A stretch of 64,000 nt of DNA from Corydoras sp. C115 (GCA_019802505.1 JAFMOC010000722.1:62001-126000); one strand, 5' to 3'; numbered from the stretch's first letter, positions 34,735 through 45,261 are shown. Notes: generated by a model not told the origin, from the letters alone. A program made the numbers and translations.

Positions 34735-35000
34735 CTTAATCGTCTATTAGGGTCACAGGGGGAAGGTTTCCCATCCCCATCTAGGGGAGAACGTTTCAGG
34801 CACTTGGCAGATACACCCAGGAAAGGGTGATAATCCATCACTGGGCACACACTTATATAGTCAATTTAGAGCAGAATATTAAACTTTAATACATGCATTT
34901 GGACTGTGTGAGGACATTGGAGAACCTGGAGAGAACCCACATGAACTTGGGGTGAAGAAGAAATCCACCCAGATCAGGATGCAAACATGGATCCCCTCAT
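34735..35000 (-). repeat. SINE-like repeat
   Basis: It has TATTAGGGTCACAGG, CCATCTAGGGGAGAACGTTT and GGCAGATACACCCAGGAAAG, and ends before the head. Confidence 0.75.
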
Positions 35001-35716
35001 CCTCTGTTTTCATTTGGCCCTCTTGACACATTGATTGATGGCACCACAATGGCAGACTGCTCCAATGGGAGACATGGGTCACACTTCAACCAAAATTATT
35101 TCACATTTAGGTAGCACTGCATGGATTTTTTAAAATTAAGTTCAGTCTAGTGGTTTGTCTACAGGTATGTCATTAGAGTTAATAATGTTCTTGCTGTTGG
35201 AAAAGCATTCTTCCGAAAGGCGCCTCGGATTTGGAACTTTACACTGGACACTTGAACAGGTTCTATATTTGGACACAACTTTTGGAGTTTTTGTAATACA
35301 CATTTTGTTTCTTTTACCTCCCTTACCAAGGTCCTTCTTGCCTGGATATCCAATTTTGGCCAAATGGCCACCTCATCACGGTCTGGTGTTATGCCAATCT
35401 TCTATTTCAAAATGATTAAGGCCACTAGGATACTGGGAACACTTGAAGCTGCAGATATCCTCTGGCCTGATCTGCTCTTTGCCACAATGTAATATATAAA
35501 AAGACACATACACAGACATTTGATAGGAAAAACATATGATTTGTGCTTCCTGACAACTTTGATTATTTGGATCCCAACCATCAACAGAACATTTATTATT
35601 ATTATTATTATTATTAATTATGAAGTCTTAAATAAAGAATAAAATATAAAATAAAGAATAAAAATACATTACAATTTAGAGACATGCATAAAATATATCC
35701 TCAGTTCCAGAAAAGT
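35001..35716. other. No gene; short (ATT)n tract
   Basis: An (ATT)n run lies at 35588-35615. Frames at 35142-35415 overlap on both strands and are unrecognised. Confidence 0.5.
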
Positions 35717-35720
35717 GTTG

Positions 35721-36176
35721 TGACGGGGCGCTAGAATGAGGCAACAACAGAATGTGCAGCGAGTCACCTTTTAATTCGGAAAATGCAACCAAAAGTACAT
35801 GTGTTGGTAGCACATAAAACGTTCACAAATTAACGGAGCTACAGGCTCCAGAGGTTGGAACGATACCATGCCGACGGCTGACAGGAGGCTGAGACGTCGC
35901 CACTGGTGACTCACTAGAAGGAGAGAGAACAAAGAGAGCGGTGACGGTGTCCCATAGAAGTGTGTAACAACATTGAGGAAATGCAAGGAGCACCAGAATC
36001 CAAGCCCTGTAAATAAGGACTGGAGGTAGTAAAAAAACAATTAACATAATTAACTCAATTAGCAGGGCAGGGTGCAGAATCAGAATTCAGGGGAGCAAGG
36101 AGGTGGAGACAGCGGAGGTGGTATGGGAGCTGTAGGTGGAGACAGTGGAGGAGGTGTGGAAGCTGTAGGTGTGACA
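35721..36176 (-). mobile_element. Probable solo LTR
   Basis: The 456 bp segment starts TGACGGGGCG and ends GTGTGACA, so it is TG...CA. GTTG flanks both sides (35717-35720, 36177-36180), a 4 bp target duplication. Near its right side is a tandem GGAGACAG(C/T)GGAGG and GTGGA(A/G) repeat. Confidence 0.5.
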
Positions 36177-36339
36177 GTTGTTAATACTGCTTTTACAAAT
36201 AAAACTTTTATTTTACAAAAATCACTGATGTGATTCTTGGAATTTTTGGAGATTTTGATGGCAAACAATTTTGTTCAGAATTAAGAGAATATATTGCTAA
36301 AAATGTTAAAATTTGATAATTGTAATGAGTTTAACATTG

Positions 36340-36373
36340 GGGCGGCATGGTGGCTTAGAGGTTAGCACGTTCG
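36340..36373 (+). repeat. SINE head, cut by LTR
   Basis: GGGCGGCATGGTGGCTTAGA with the A box intact stops at GCACGTTCG. Its 13 bp target duplication GAGTTTAACATTG (36327-36339) recurs at 37064-37076, beyond the LTR and a short tail (ATAATGGATG), proving the SINE was here before the LTR. Confidence 0.85.
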
Positions 36374-37038
36374 TGTTACTAATCTGACTCAAAGAGTACA
36401 AGGGATACGTGGATGCAGAAACAACTTTGTTTATTAAATAAACAATAGCGGCAGACGAGTAGCACGATAGAGTGGAGGTAATCGGCAACAGGAGCACTGT
36501 GGTACTCGGCAGATGTCACGAGCGTGGCTTGATGACCAGGACGGGATACGAACCTGGTTATCAAGCAGAAGAAAACAAACCAAACACAAACCACAAAATA
36601 ACACACCGGGGAGATAGAATAAATACAGAGAATGGAAAATAGCGTGAAAGGAGAAGCTAATAAGAATAGAGACAAATAGGGGACGAGACGGCAACCAGGA
36701 GGAACCTAGAGAGAATGGCGGGGGAGGAAGAACACCGACAGGGAATGGAAAATGGGAGACAGTAAGAGGGTTAGTGCTGAGATGGAGAAAATGTGTTAAA
36801 TCACCGACAGGGGGAGTGGTTAGTACACAAAGTGGGAAAGCGTTACTGGAACTATACACAATGAATGGACACTGACTGTACACTCAATCATGGCACACAC
36901 ACAGGAATCCTGAACCTAGGGAAGGACGGGGACGAGGGACGAGCGGGTGGGAGGACAAGAGGTAAGTTCAACGGGGAATAAACGGAGAACACGCTAACGC
37001 TAAACACAATCGCACGCACACTCACCCAACGGAGACAA
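36374..37038 (-). mobile_element. Gypsy LTR fragment inside a SINE
   Basis: It begins TGTTACTAATCTGACTC and carries GGATGCAGAAACAAC, TTATCAAGCAGAAGA and ACACACCGGGGA. These match the reverse complement of the Gypsy LTR at 26921-27850 throughout, at clearly lower identity. The match stops at CACTCACCCAACGGAGAC, corresponding to about 27155 of the full LTR, so its U3 start is missing. Confidence 0.88.
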
Positions 37039-37053
37039 ACCCCCCCCCCCCCC
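37039..37053. repeat. Poly-C run at a junction
   Basis: About 14 C residues join the truncated LTR to the SINE tail. It may mark a repaired deletion or an assembly problem. Confidence 0.7.
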
Positions 37054-37103
37054 ATAATGGATGGAGTTTAACATTGTGTTTTAACTATGTTTTATCAATT
37101 TTT

Positions 37104-37200
37104 AGGAAGGACTGCATGGTGTTGTAGTGGTTAGCAGACAGCACACTGGTCATCCAGGTTCAAATCCCATTTGGTGGTGAGTTTACATGTTTTTCCCTAG
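37104..37200 (+). repeat. SINE head, degraded
   Basis: GACTGCATGGTGTTGTAGTGG with B box GGTTCAAATCC; it breaks off at TTTTTCCCTAGACAG. Confidence 0.6.
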
Positions 37201-37222
37201 ACAGACAAAAGAACTACCCCAT

Positions 37223-37277
37223 CCATGCTCGATGAATTGTTATATATACGTAACTTATAACAATTCATGGAGCATGG
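37223..37277. repeat. Near-perfect 22 bp inverted repeat
   Basis: Arms 37223-37244 and 37256-37277 pair with one mismatch around an 11 nt AT-rich loop. It directly precedes a (GT)n tract. Confidence 0.9.

Positions 37278-37281
<4 letters not shown>

Positions 37282-37338
<57 letters not shown>
37282..37338. repeat. (GT)n microsatellite
   Basis: About 28 GT units. Further (GT)n tracts lie at 37549-37592 and 38085-38112. Confidence 0.95.
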
Positions 37339-37342
<4 letters not shown>

Positions 37343-37548
37343 CCCCTTGCATAGCCACTGTGTCATGTTGCCCCATAACAGTGCTAATTATGAGACACAT
37401 GGGAGAACATTCTGCATCTAGCTTAAGGTTCAAAGCTATTAAAAAAAAGAAAGAAAGTTAATGTGTTTAAGTGTCAGGCTTTTTTTTCTGCTCCCCCTCT
37501 GAGAGATATTTTATGCTGTTTGTTTCTTCGTCCTGATGAAGCATGGAG

Positions 37549-37592
<44 letters not shown>

Positions 37593-37594
<2 letters not shown>

Positions 37595-38324
37595 AGGGGG
37601 ATGCAGAGGTTGCTATCTGAGGAATACGAAACCTGCTAAAACTTGTCACACATCTCATTTGGGCGTTTTCTTCTCGTCTCTCATTCATTTCTGCTTTTCA
37701 TTTTCATTCCTGCGCTGTTGGTGCGACCGGGTGAGCAAGAGGGGAAGGAGGTGAGAGAGGAACGTGGGCGAGCCAGACGCTGTTAGCTCAAATGTCTTCG
37801 TGTTCAGCTAATGGATTTGTAGGACAATGACGTTGTAATGGGCCTCGTTCTCTCCTCTGTTCTTTGCGTTCCTTCCTTCATCAGCATGAAGATAAATAAA
37901 TAAATCGCAGGTTCATCATGCAAATTTTTGTCTGCTGACTGGAGCACATTCTTCAAACAGACACCTCCTCTGGAGAGAGAGACGCCGCTGATAAAGTGAC
38001 AAATGAGCTACAGATCCAACACGCCATTCCTCCTCCCTCTCATTGCCTGCCTGCTGCTACTGCACCCTTGCCCAGGAGAAACCAGTGTGTGTGTGTGTGT
38101 GTGTGTGTGTGGAAGGGGAGAACAAGTAAAAGTGGGTCAACATATATAAAGTATACGGTAACTTTAGATGGTCAGTCTCCCTTGTTATTGCATACTGCAG
38201 TAAATTCACTTTTATCATGTAAACTACCTTTCTCAGTTAAGATATTTGAGCCTATCCTAGTGTTCATTACATACATAAATGCACATACATTCACATAAAC
38301 AGGCACATTGATATCACTAAATCA
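37593..38324. other. No gene seen
   Basis: Unique-looking sequence around 37680-38070 without repeat words, including ATAAATAAATAAAT at 37891. No coding evidence. Confidence 0.5.
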
Positions 38325-38485
38325 ACATTGGTTTTTTGATGATAGGAGGAAACTGGAGATTTCAGAGCAAACCCACAGAGACTTAGGGAGAACATGCAAA
38401 CTTTTTTTTCCAGAAGCATCTAGGTCAGCCTCTCTGGGAATCAAACTAAGATCCTCACTGCTATGACATAATACTGAGCCATTAC
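38325..38485 (-). repeat. SINE-like repeat, decayed
   Basis: GATAGGAGGAAACTGGAGA, AGGGAGAACATGCAAAC and GATCCTCACTGCTATGAC remain. Confidence 0.5.
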
Positions 38486-38495
38486 TATTAAATAC

Positions 38496-38620
38496 AGTAC
38501 TCGCCAGCCACTTTATTAGGTTTACTTGATGCAGTTCTACCAAGACACCACAGAGCAGGTATTATTTGGGTGGTGGATGATGCTCAGCACTGCGCAGACA
38601 CTGAAGTGGTGGAATGCTAG
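38496..38620 (+). mobile_element. End fragment of a Tc1 MITE
   Basis: CTCGCCAGCCACTTTATTAG matches the terminal repeat of the complete Tc1/mariner element at 58319. It is followed by AGAGCAGGTATTATTTGGGT, which also occurs at 19303. No right end is found. Confidence 0.5.
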
Positions 38621-38804
38621 TACGAGTGGAACAGATGAAAAAGTTTATAAGGACTTCACCCTGTCACTGTTAAACTGAGAACAAGCAGTGACTTTCCATA
38701 GGCAGTGATGAATTATACGAGGATGACTAACACACACACTGTTCACAAACATTATATGATGTTCCATTTACAAGGTGACACAATGAGGTAGATGCAGACA
38801 GCTA

Positions 38805-39334
38805 CAGGATCAATCAAAGGTTTGGTCACGCCTCCGTGTTGCTACAATTCTTGTCCATGTTATCACATCCACTTACCGTAAAGATGGACTTTGTAGTTCT
38901 ATAATGAGTGTAGTCAATCTGTTTGTGGACTACAGTACATACTGTGTTAGTCCCCTTTACTCTGTACTCTAATGGTCAGGACCCCAATAGTACCACCGTA
39001 TGGCAGGCATTATTTGGTTGGTGCATTATTCTCATTCCAGCAGTGTCACTGTGGTGCTTAACTGAAGCTATAGCAGCGCTGCTGCACCATGTCCCCTCAC
39101 CACATTAGTGTCACTGCAGAACTAACAAAAAAAAATATGCACCACAACAATTATACCTGTCCTGTTATGATCCTTGACAATAGATAACAGAAAACCAACA
39201 GGGGACTAACAAACAAAAGAAAATATATGTACCACAGTCTGTAATTGTAAAACTACAAATAACATTTATATGCTAAGTGGAAGAAATAGACAATGGAGCA
39301 AGAAGGGGCGTGTCCAAACTTTTGACTGGTACTG
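38805..39334. mobile_element. Tc1-type MITE, 530 bp
   Basis: The left end (CAGGATCAATCAAAGGTTTG) and the inverted right end (TTTGACTGGTACTG at 39321-39334) agree at 23 of 28 positions and are flanked by TA (38803-38804, 39335-39336). The interior has no transposase; it contains GTGTCACTG words shared with 61345. It was probably mobilised by a related autonomous Tc1 element. Confidence 0.7.
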
Positions 39335-39477
39335 TATGTCATTGCAACTCCACCGCCTCAGTGTTTTGTGGTACAAAGTATTATCCAAATGGAACATAAT
39401 CAGTGGGTGTTCTACTCATTAGAAAACAGAGTAAAGTGTGCAAAGAAACAAATGGACTATGATCTGTAACAGTAGTA

Positions 39478-39645
39478 TGGAACAGCCAATTCACCTTGAA
39501 TCTATGTTTTTGAACTGTGGGAGGAAACCAGAGAAAGCCCATGGACACAGGGGGAGCATGTAAACTCCAACCAGTTCGAGATTTGAACCTTAATCCCCAG
39601 CACTGAGAGGTGGACATTCTAACCATTATGTCACCATGCCTTGTA
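39478..39645 (-). repeat. SINE-like repeat, partial
   Basis: GCCAATTCACCTTGAATC, ACTGTGGGAGGAAACCAG and CCCAGCACTGAGAGG are present; the head is degraded to TATGTCACCATGCC. Confidence 0.7.
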
Positions 39646-39654
39646 TTATTAATG

Positions 39655-39845
39655 GTTTTCTTCCACAGTCCAGAAACATGGAATCAAGGTGAATGGGCTA
39701 CTCTAAATTGTGAGTTAGTGTGTGCCCAAGCAAAAGATTGGGGCCCTGTCCTGTGTGTGTCTGCACAGTGCCCTAAATGTTCTTCTAGGATGGACATGAA
39801 CCTTCTTTGACCATAGCAGAGGATTAAGTGCAAGATGATGAGATG
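39655..39845 (+). repeat. SINE-like repeat, 3' half
   Basis: Starts in the body at TTTTCTTCCACAGTCCAG and ends GAGGATTAAGTGCAAGATGA. It lies in opposite orientation directly after the previous fragment. Confidence 0.7.
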
Positions 39846-39985
39846 AGTTGAGTTGAGAACATAGCAATGATCCAAGTTACTATAAAAAGTCTATTAATAT
39901 GTACACCTCTTATGCAGTTGTTTATCTTGGCCTTACACAAACCTTGGCTAATTGATAATCATGGCTAACCTTGTGTATTGTTAGA

Positions 39986-40419
39986 TGCTCTGTTCTTCCC
40001 CGGAGGAGATCGGCTCCGCGGGGAAAATGCGTACACCGCCTGCGCCTTGTGAGCCCTTCCCGGGATCGGCTACATGGGAAAGAATGCGTACACCGGTCCG
40101 ACGGGTAAAACACTCCCACGGATCCAATCTGCGCGGAGATCGTGCGCAGCGTAGTACCGTGGTTGAGCGCGGAAGGAGAGTTCAAAGACACCGTGCATAA
40201 AAACCAAAACAATGATTTATTATTTAAAAATGGTGTAGGAACACCAACAGAAAGGGGGGAACAAACGAACACACTAACACCTGGTAAATACCGAAACAAA
40301 GACGTGCACGGGGAAGTGGGAATACGGAACTTAAGTCAGGATAACACCCGGTCACGTGCACAAAATAAACCAATCACCCAACAGAGTCCATGATTAAATT
40401 AAACGAGGCACCTGTGACA
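39986..40419 (-). repeat. 3' LTR of deleted element
   Basis: Plus-strand ends TGCTCTGTTC and CACCTGTGACA; read on the minus strand it starts TGTCACAGGTG. It contains a minus-strand AATAAA-like signal (plus TTTATTATTTAAAA near 40217). Confidence 0.65.
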
Positions 40420-40519
40420 TACCCCCACCCCAAGGGTCGCACAAAAAGGGGGAAGAGACCCAAAAACGAGAGAAAGAGGAAAGAAAAAAAAAAAAAATAA
40501 TAATAATAATAAAAGAAAT

Positions 40520-41104
40520 TTAAAAAAATTCTCGCGGAGAAAAAGGGGGGGGGGGTCCCTCTGGCGATGAGGCATGCTGGATGTCCCCTGTTGACAAAGC
40601 GCTGCGGTGCGCGGATCGGCGCCCTCTAGCGGCGAGGCGGGGAGAGCGACCCTGGTGCTCAGAGTCGGCGGCGGGAGGACCCTGGAGCTTGGAGTCGGCA
40701 ATGGGCGGCCCCTGGTGCTCGGGATCGGTGGCGAACGGCCTCTGACGCTCGGGAAACGGCGACGGGCGGCCCCCGGTGCCCGGGCAATGCAGCGGGCGGT
40801 CCCTGTTGCTCTGACTCAGAACGGGCGGTCCCTGGTGCTCGTACTCAGCAGTGGGCGGTTTCCTGGTGCTCTGATTCGTCAGCGGGCGGCCTCTGGTACT
40901 CTGGCTCAGCGAAGGGCCACCCCTGGTGCTCGGAACTCTCCAGATCTTTAGGGCACGTCTTTCTGTTACCGATGGTCCGTTCTTCCCCGGAAGGAGGGCG
41001 GCTACGCGGAGTAAGTGTGTATGACCGCTCGCGCCTAGTGAGCGCTTCCCGGGTACCGACCACGCGGGGAATAATGCGTGCGTCGGTCCACGAAACGCTC
41101 CCAC
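40520..41104 (-). pseudogene. Pro/Arg-rich frame with EHQGPP repeats
   Basis: The 194-residue frame starts inside the 5' LTR copy. Its middle is a degenerate tandem peptide repeat (YEHQGPPVLSQSN, PEHQGPPIADS, SEHQGRS) mirrored in DNA as CCTGGTGCTC words every 30-45 bp. It may be the C-terminal spacer of a lost polyprotein. I recognise no domain. Confidence 0.4.
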
Positions 41105-41325
41105 GAATACGACCTGCGCGGAGAAGGTGCGCAGCGCCGTACCGTGGTTGAACGCGGAAGGAGAGTCCGAGAGACACCGGGATAAAATCCAAAACTAGAA
41201 TTTATTAAAACGTGGTGACAGGACACCAACAAAAAGGGGGGAACAAACGAACAAAGTAACATTTGGGTAGTAAAACCACAAACAAAGACGTGCGCCGACT
41301 TGAAGGAAAACGGAAACTATGTATA
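40974..41325 (-). repeat. 5' LTR of deleted element, truncated
   Basis: Matches the 3' LTR copy from TGGTCCGTTCTTCC until about 41300, then fades out before the U3 start. Confidence 0.6.
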
Positions 41326-42400
41326 AAATAAGTGTATAAAACTATGTATAAAATATTTTATACATGTATAAAATAAGTAAGCAGAATATAAATATGCTAC
41401 AATTCCGACCTGCTGAAGTCTGTGCAGTGGCACTTAAGCAATTTATTACAAGCAATTTATTAATATTATGACTCAGATTATTTTTCCCCACCAGGTATGG
41501 ACATCTGTGAGATTTATCATGTGTTGGCCCTGTATTTAAATCAATGCAACCAGCGCAATAAAGATTCATGAGACATTCCAGAAATTCCATCGAGAATATC
41601 AGTCCTGATCGAGTATGAGACAAAAAGCCAGCGAATTGAGGATTGCTCAATAATTTGCCGATCGTACCATTATTAAATCAATGGGGCATCTGTTGTTAAG
41701 TAATGAAGACAGCATAAGAAATAATGGAGCAGGAAAAGAATGTGTGCATCCTCAAAGAAAGGACAAATATTACACAAGTGAAGAAGCCGGAGCCGCTGCT
41801 GTCAGAGCCAATGAGCACAAATCAGCATTGAGGCCGAAAACTGGCTGCATTTGTACAAAGGGAGAAAAAGTCCGTCCATCTAACAGCTCTGGCTGATTCT
41901 CTCTCATTTCCATCCAGTTAAAATGAGGCTGCAATTTATTCTCCGATCGAATGCGCAGGCGTCCTTCCCTCTCCAAAACCAGGCACCACAAAGAACCGAG
42001 ACTGAGCAAGCCCTGCGTCTACCTCCTCATGATTTATGGACCTGCATTTGCCTGTATTTCTCTCAGCGATAATAAGAAAATACAGTAATAAATCTGAAAA
42101 TGTCAGGCAATTTCCTTATCAGCTAGTCAGATATCCGAATACATTATCCTCCCAAAAGGTACGAGACGTGACAGTGACACGCCGAAATATCAGCGGGGTC
42201 GAAGGTTGGTGCCGAAAAGGGCTGCAATCAAAATGACAATTACTAGCAGGACAGACGGTGGCGGGGCTGAAATGTGCCACGGCTTTATCTATAGACCGTG
42301 GCTCAGTTTTGATCGATACGGTGGGAGAATAAAAGCTCGATGTGTCTGATTCACCACACAGCGGCAGTGAGGACACTCCTAAAGTATCTGGACACCCAAA
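41326..42400. other. No gene; unique-looking block
   Basis: No SINE, LINE or LTR words are seen for more than 1 kb, unusual in this window. Frames at 41681-41896 and 42119-42376 are unrecognised. A candidate for conserved non-coding sequence by composition only. Confidence 0.45.
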
Positions 42401-42810
42401 TTGTCTTACAGATCCACATTAATGTTGTACATGATCCACATTCCTAGTTCATCCATGTGTGTTGTACATGATCCACATTCCTAGTTCATCCATGCGGTTC
42501 CAAGTTTATCCACGTTTATCCAAGTTCTGAGTTTATATATTTATAATTTCAAGTTCACCAACCTGGTTAGTTGATGCACACAGTTTATTATCCACACATT
42601 TTTCTAGTTTAAATGCATGCTTCCATGTTTACATACATAGTTTCAATTTTGTTTAAATTGTTCCTTGTTCATTCACAGGGTTCCTAGTTAATTTACATGG
42701 TTTCTGGTTGATCCACATGGTTTCAAGTTTAACCACAGAATTTGTAATTTATCCAAACGGTGTCAAGTTTAGCTACGTAGTTCAAATATCATTCACATGT
42801 CTCCAAGTTG
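42401..42810. repeat. Degenerate minisatellite, 20-45 bp period
   Basis: The phrase (A)GTTCATCCACATGGTTCCA recurs in varied form about fifteen times: GTTCATCCATGTG, GTTCATCCATGCGGTTCCA, TTGATCCACATGGTTTCAAG and TTTAACCACAGAATTTG are examples. The first two copies share GTACATGATCCACATTCC exactly. Confidence 0.75.
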
Positions 42811-42812
42811 CG

Positions 42813-43162
42813 GCATGGTGGCTTAGTGGTTAGCACGTTCGCCTCTCAGCACTAGGGATTCCCGGTTCAAATCCCCATCTGGGTGGAGTTTCCATGTTCT
42901 CCCCGTGTCCGCGTGAGTTTCCTCCGGGTTCTCCGGTTTCCTCCCACAGTCCAAAAACATGGATCAAGTCAATTGTGTTCTCCAAATTGCCCCCTATAGA
43001 GTGTTTGTGTGAGTGAGTGTGTGCCCAGCGATAGATTAGCGCCCTGTCCTGGGTGTATCTGCCCAGCGCCCAAGACGTTCTCCCCTGGATAGGCATGGGG
43101 AACCCCACCACGACCCTAATAGAGGATAAAGCGGAAGATAATGAATGAATGAATGAATGAAT
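42813..43162 (+). repeat. SINE-like repeat, full length
   Basis: The best preserved copy: head GCGGCATGGTGGCTTAGTGG, B box GGTTCAAATCC, body, and tail GATAATGAATGAATGAATGA. Confidence 0.92.
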
Positions 43163-43235
43163 AAAAGTTTTTTTTAGTTCCTTTTTCATTAAACCTTTAA
43201 ATAGTTGTGTTCTGATGCTAAAAAATTGATTAAAC

Positions 43236-43238
43236 ATT

Positions 43239-43280
<42 letters not shown>

Positions 43281-43292
43281 TGTGTGTGTGTG
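43236..43292. repeat. (GA)n(GT)n microsatellite
   Basis: GA units to 43278 followed by GT units. Confidence 0.95.
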
Positions 43293-43335
43293 TTAGAGAA
43301 AGAAAGATAGCGAGATTGTTGCTGCTCAGTTTTTG

Positions 43336-44440
43336 GATGATGCACTCATACACAAGAATCCAGACAAAGTAAGCACCAGAGACGAAATGAGTCAGACATC
43401 AAAACACACCTTTATTTAAACAGTTCATTATGGGCTGGCATGTGGAATGGCAAAAACACACAAATATCAATCAGCAGTGGACTTCAGTCTGGTTCTGTCT
43501 CTTCTTCATACTTTTTTCTTCTAATATCTTTTCTTCATACAATTTTTCTTCTAATGTCCCACAGATACACAGTTAACACAGAGGAGCAAAAGATGAGCTC
43601 TTTTCCCTTACCTGCTACTCTGGTTCTGCCTCTCATTCACAAATAATTGTTTGATGACGAGACCGCTGAGGATGACACCAACAGGCTACACTGGCATGTT
43701 CTCTGTCCGGGATGTCGAGCCCTGGTCCACAGATTTCTCGATGTACATATAGAATTTTTTTGCCAACACTACACCCACTTACATTATGATACATTTGGCC
43801 TTTCAGCATTATTCCCATGTAAATGGACAGTGTCCACCATCCCACCAGCTCATGATCGGTCTCTCACCCCCCGGCATGTGCTGTTCCTGGTTTTAAAAGG
43901 TGCTCCCTTCATTAGGCAGAGCCTCGACAGGTGCATAAATTAACCAAAAATCCATCATCCACAGTTCCTCTTTCTTCCCCACACCATGGCATTCCTTCCA
44001 CACTGCCCCACCAGCAGATTTTGGTTCCCCGTATCCAGTGATGTCCGTTGGCTCGATCCGCCACGAGGAGATAGAATGTTCTCCTGCACGCATATTCTGT
44101 CTGCCTGCAAGATCCTGAATTTGTAACCATTTGTGCATCATCTAATTCACGACTAACCTCTTGTCCTTTAGCTTCCACAGGTGACGTTATTGGATCACAT
44201 GCATCCTTATTCCTCCCAGGTTTTGGCACCAAAATGTAACTGGAGGTGAAAAGAATAAGGACCTGAGACAGAAGTTCACACCATAGAACAGGCCTTATTA
44301 CCGACACCACACCCACTTACTATTTGCATGTGAACAGGTCATGTCCACTGTACCACCAGTTCGTGGTAGGCCTCTCTCCTCCTGGCATGTCCTGTTCCAG
44401 GATTTAACTTCATTAGACAGATCAGCATTAATTAACTGCA
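43336..44440 (-). mobile_element. Eroded retrovirus-like LTR element
   Basis: Read on the minus strand: a short 5' LTR (~44440-44235), a primer-site-like TGGTGCCAAAACCTGGGA (plus 44214-44231) two bases on, ~270 bp of interior, then a longer 3' LTR (~43935-43336). The LTR copies share ACACCCACTTAC, (T/A)CCACCAG(T/C)TC, CCTCCTGGCATGTCCTGTTCC-type words and CTTCATTAG. No gag, pol or env domain remains. It could be an endogenous-retrovirus-derived or small non-autonomous element. Confidence 0.45.
43912..44316 (-). pseudogene. Leader frame of LTR element, unrecognised
   Basis: A 134-residue frame crosses the 5' LTR, primer site and interior. Only the part after the primer site (KDACDPITSPVEAKG onward) could have been coding. 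CRQTE and YLLVADRANGHH reappear in the frame at 22557-22829, which argues that this segment was once conserved or at least widely copied. Confidence 0.35.
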
Positions 44441-45000
44441 ATTAAAGTCCATTATTGTCAGCTTTGCCTTCTCACTGTTTTGGAACATATGGACAATGAG
44501 TTTTTCTTTTTGTTGTACAATTATGGCATATAGCTTACAGTTTCAAATGTCTTCCAAATGTGTTTTAAGACATGGCCAAATGAATGTATTCATATGAGGG
44601 CCTTTGACGGAGGGCCAGTGGTGTCTATCTAAGCCAGAAGTGGTCCACATCCATAAGCTATCTGTTCAGACACATAACATTGTGTCTGTGTGTGTGTGTG
44701 TATGTAGCTCTGATCAATAATAATTTGGGGATAAATTATTTGGACAGATCGTGTTTTGTTGCGAGTGAATTAGTCGCTGGATTGTAAATGCTGCGCAGTA
44801 AAGAAAAACAAGAAGAGCTTTTTATTGAAACAAATAAACCTGGAAGGTCGAGGTGAAACAACTTTCATTCTGAAAGACAAGAAGCTAAATTATTCAAAAT
44901 GTTTATCTTATTTTGTTTATTATATTTTTATTAAATTTGCGTTTACTGTCTTCAATCCACATTTAAATCAGCTGGGCTTTGTGTTTTTGTTTTACATTTG
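44441..45000. other. No gene seen
   Basis: AT-rich sequence without family words; a short (GT)n lies at 44689-44702. Confidence 0.55.
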
Positions 45001-45120
45001 TTAATTTTAGCTGACGCTTTTATACAAAGCGACTTAGAATTATTCCATCTTAGTTGGGGTCTTGTTCAAGGACCCACATAACTTCACTAGACCTTGGATT
45101 TATACTAACCACTGTGCTAC
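44988..45120 (-). repeat. SINE with L2-type tail, fragment
   Basis: TTTTACATTTGTTAATTTTAG and GACGCTTTTATACAAAGCGAC are the inverted tail of the 7728 family. It continues to GGTCTTGTTCAAGGACCC. Confidence 0.75.
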
Positions 45121-45261
45121 CACAACACACGTAACCATTGCATCATTACAATTTTACAAATCGTTATGATGTCACAAAAATTTGGTTTATTATTTTCTTC
45201 CATTCTACATACCACCTTTGCTATTCCAGGGATTTCTTTGCCTTCTATCCCACGCCACAGC

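Larger units (their letters stand above)
39986..41325 (-). mobile_element. Internally deleted LTR retroelement
   Basis: Two direct copies of an LTR-like sequence (39986-40419 and 40974-~41325) share GTTCTTCCCCGG, GCGGAGA(T/A)(C/G)GTGCGCAGC, CGTGGTTGA and GGGGGGAACAAACGAACA. Between them on the minus strand lie ~550 bp that begin straight after the 5' LTR and end in a purine tract (plus-strand TACCCCCACCCCAAGG, 40420-40435) beside the 3' LTR. Gag and pol are absent. Confidence 0.7.

Noticed and set aside
40967..41325. Self-priming complement in the 39986-41325 element
   Set aside because: I searched its LTR for the complement of the sequence just inside the 5' LTR and found none. The 5' LTR is truncated and the primer site may be deleted.
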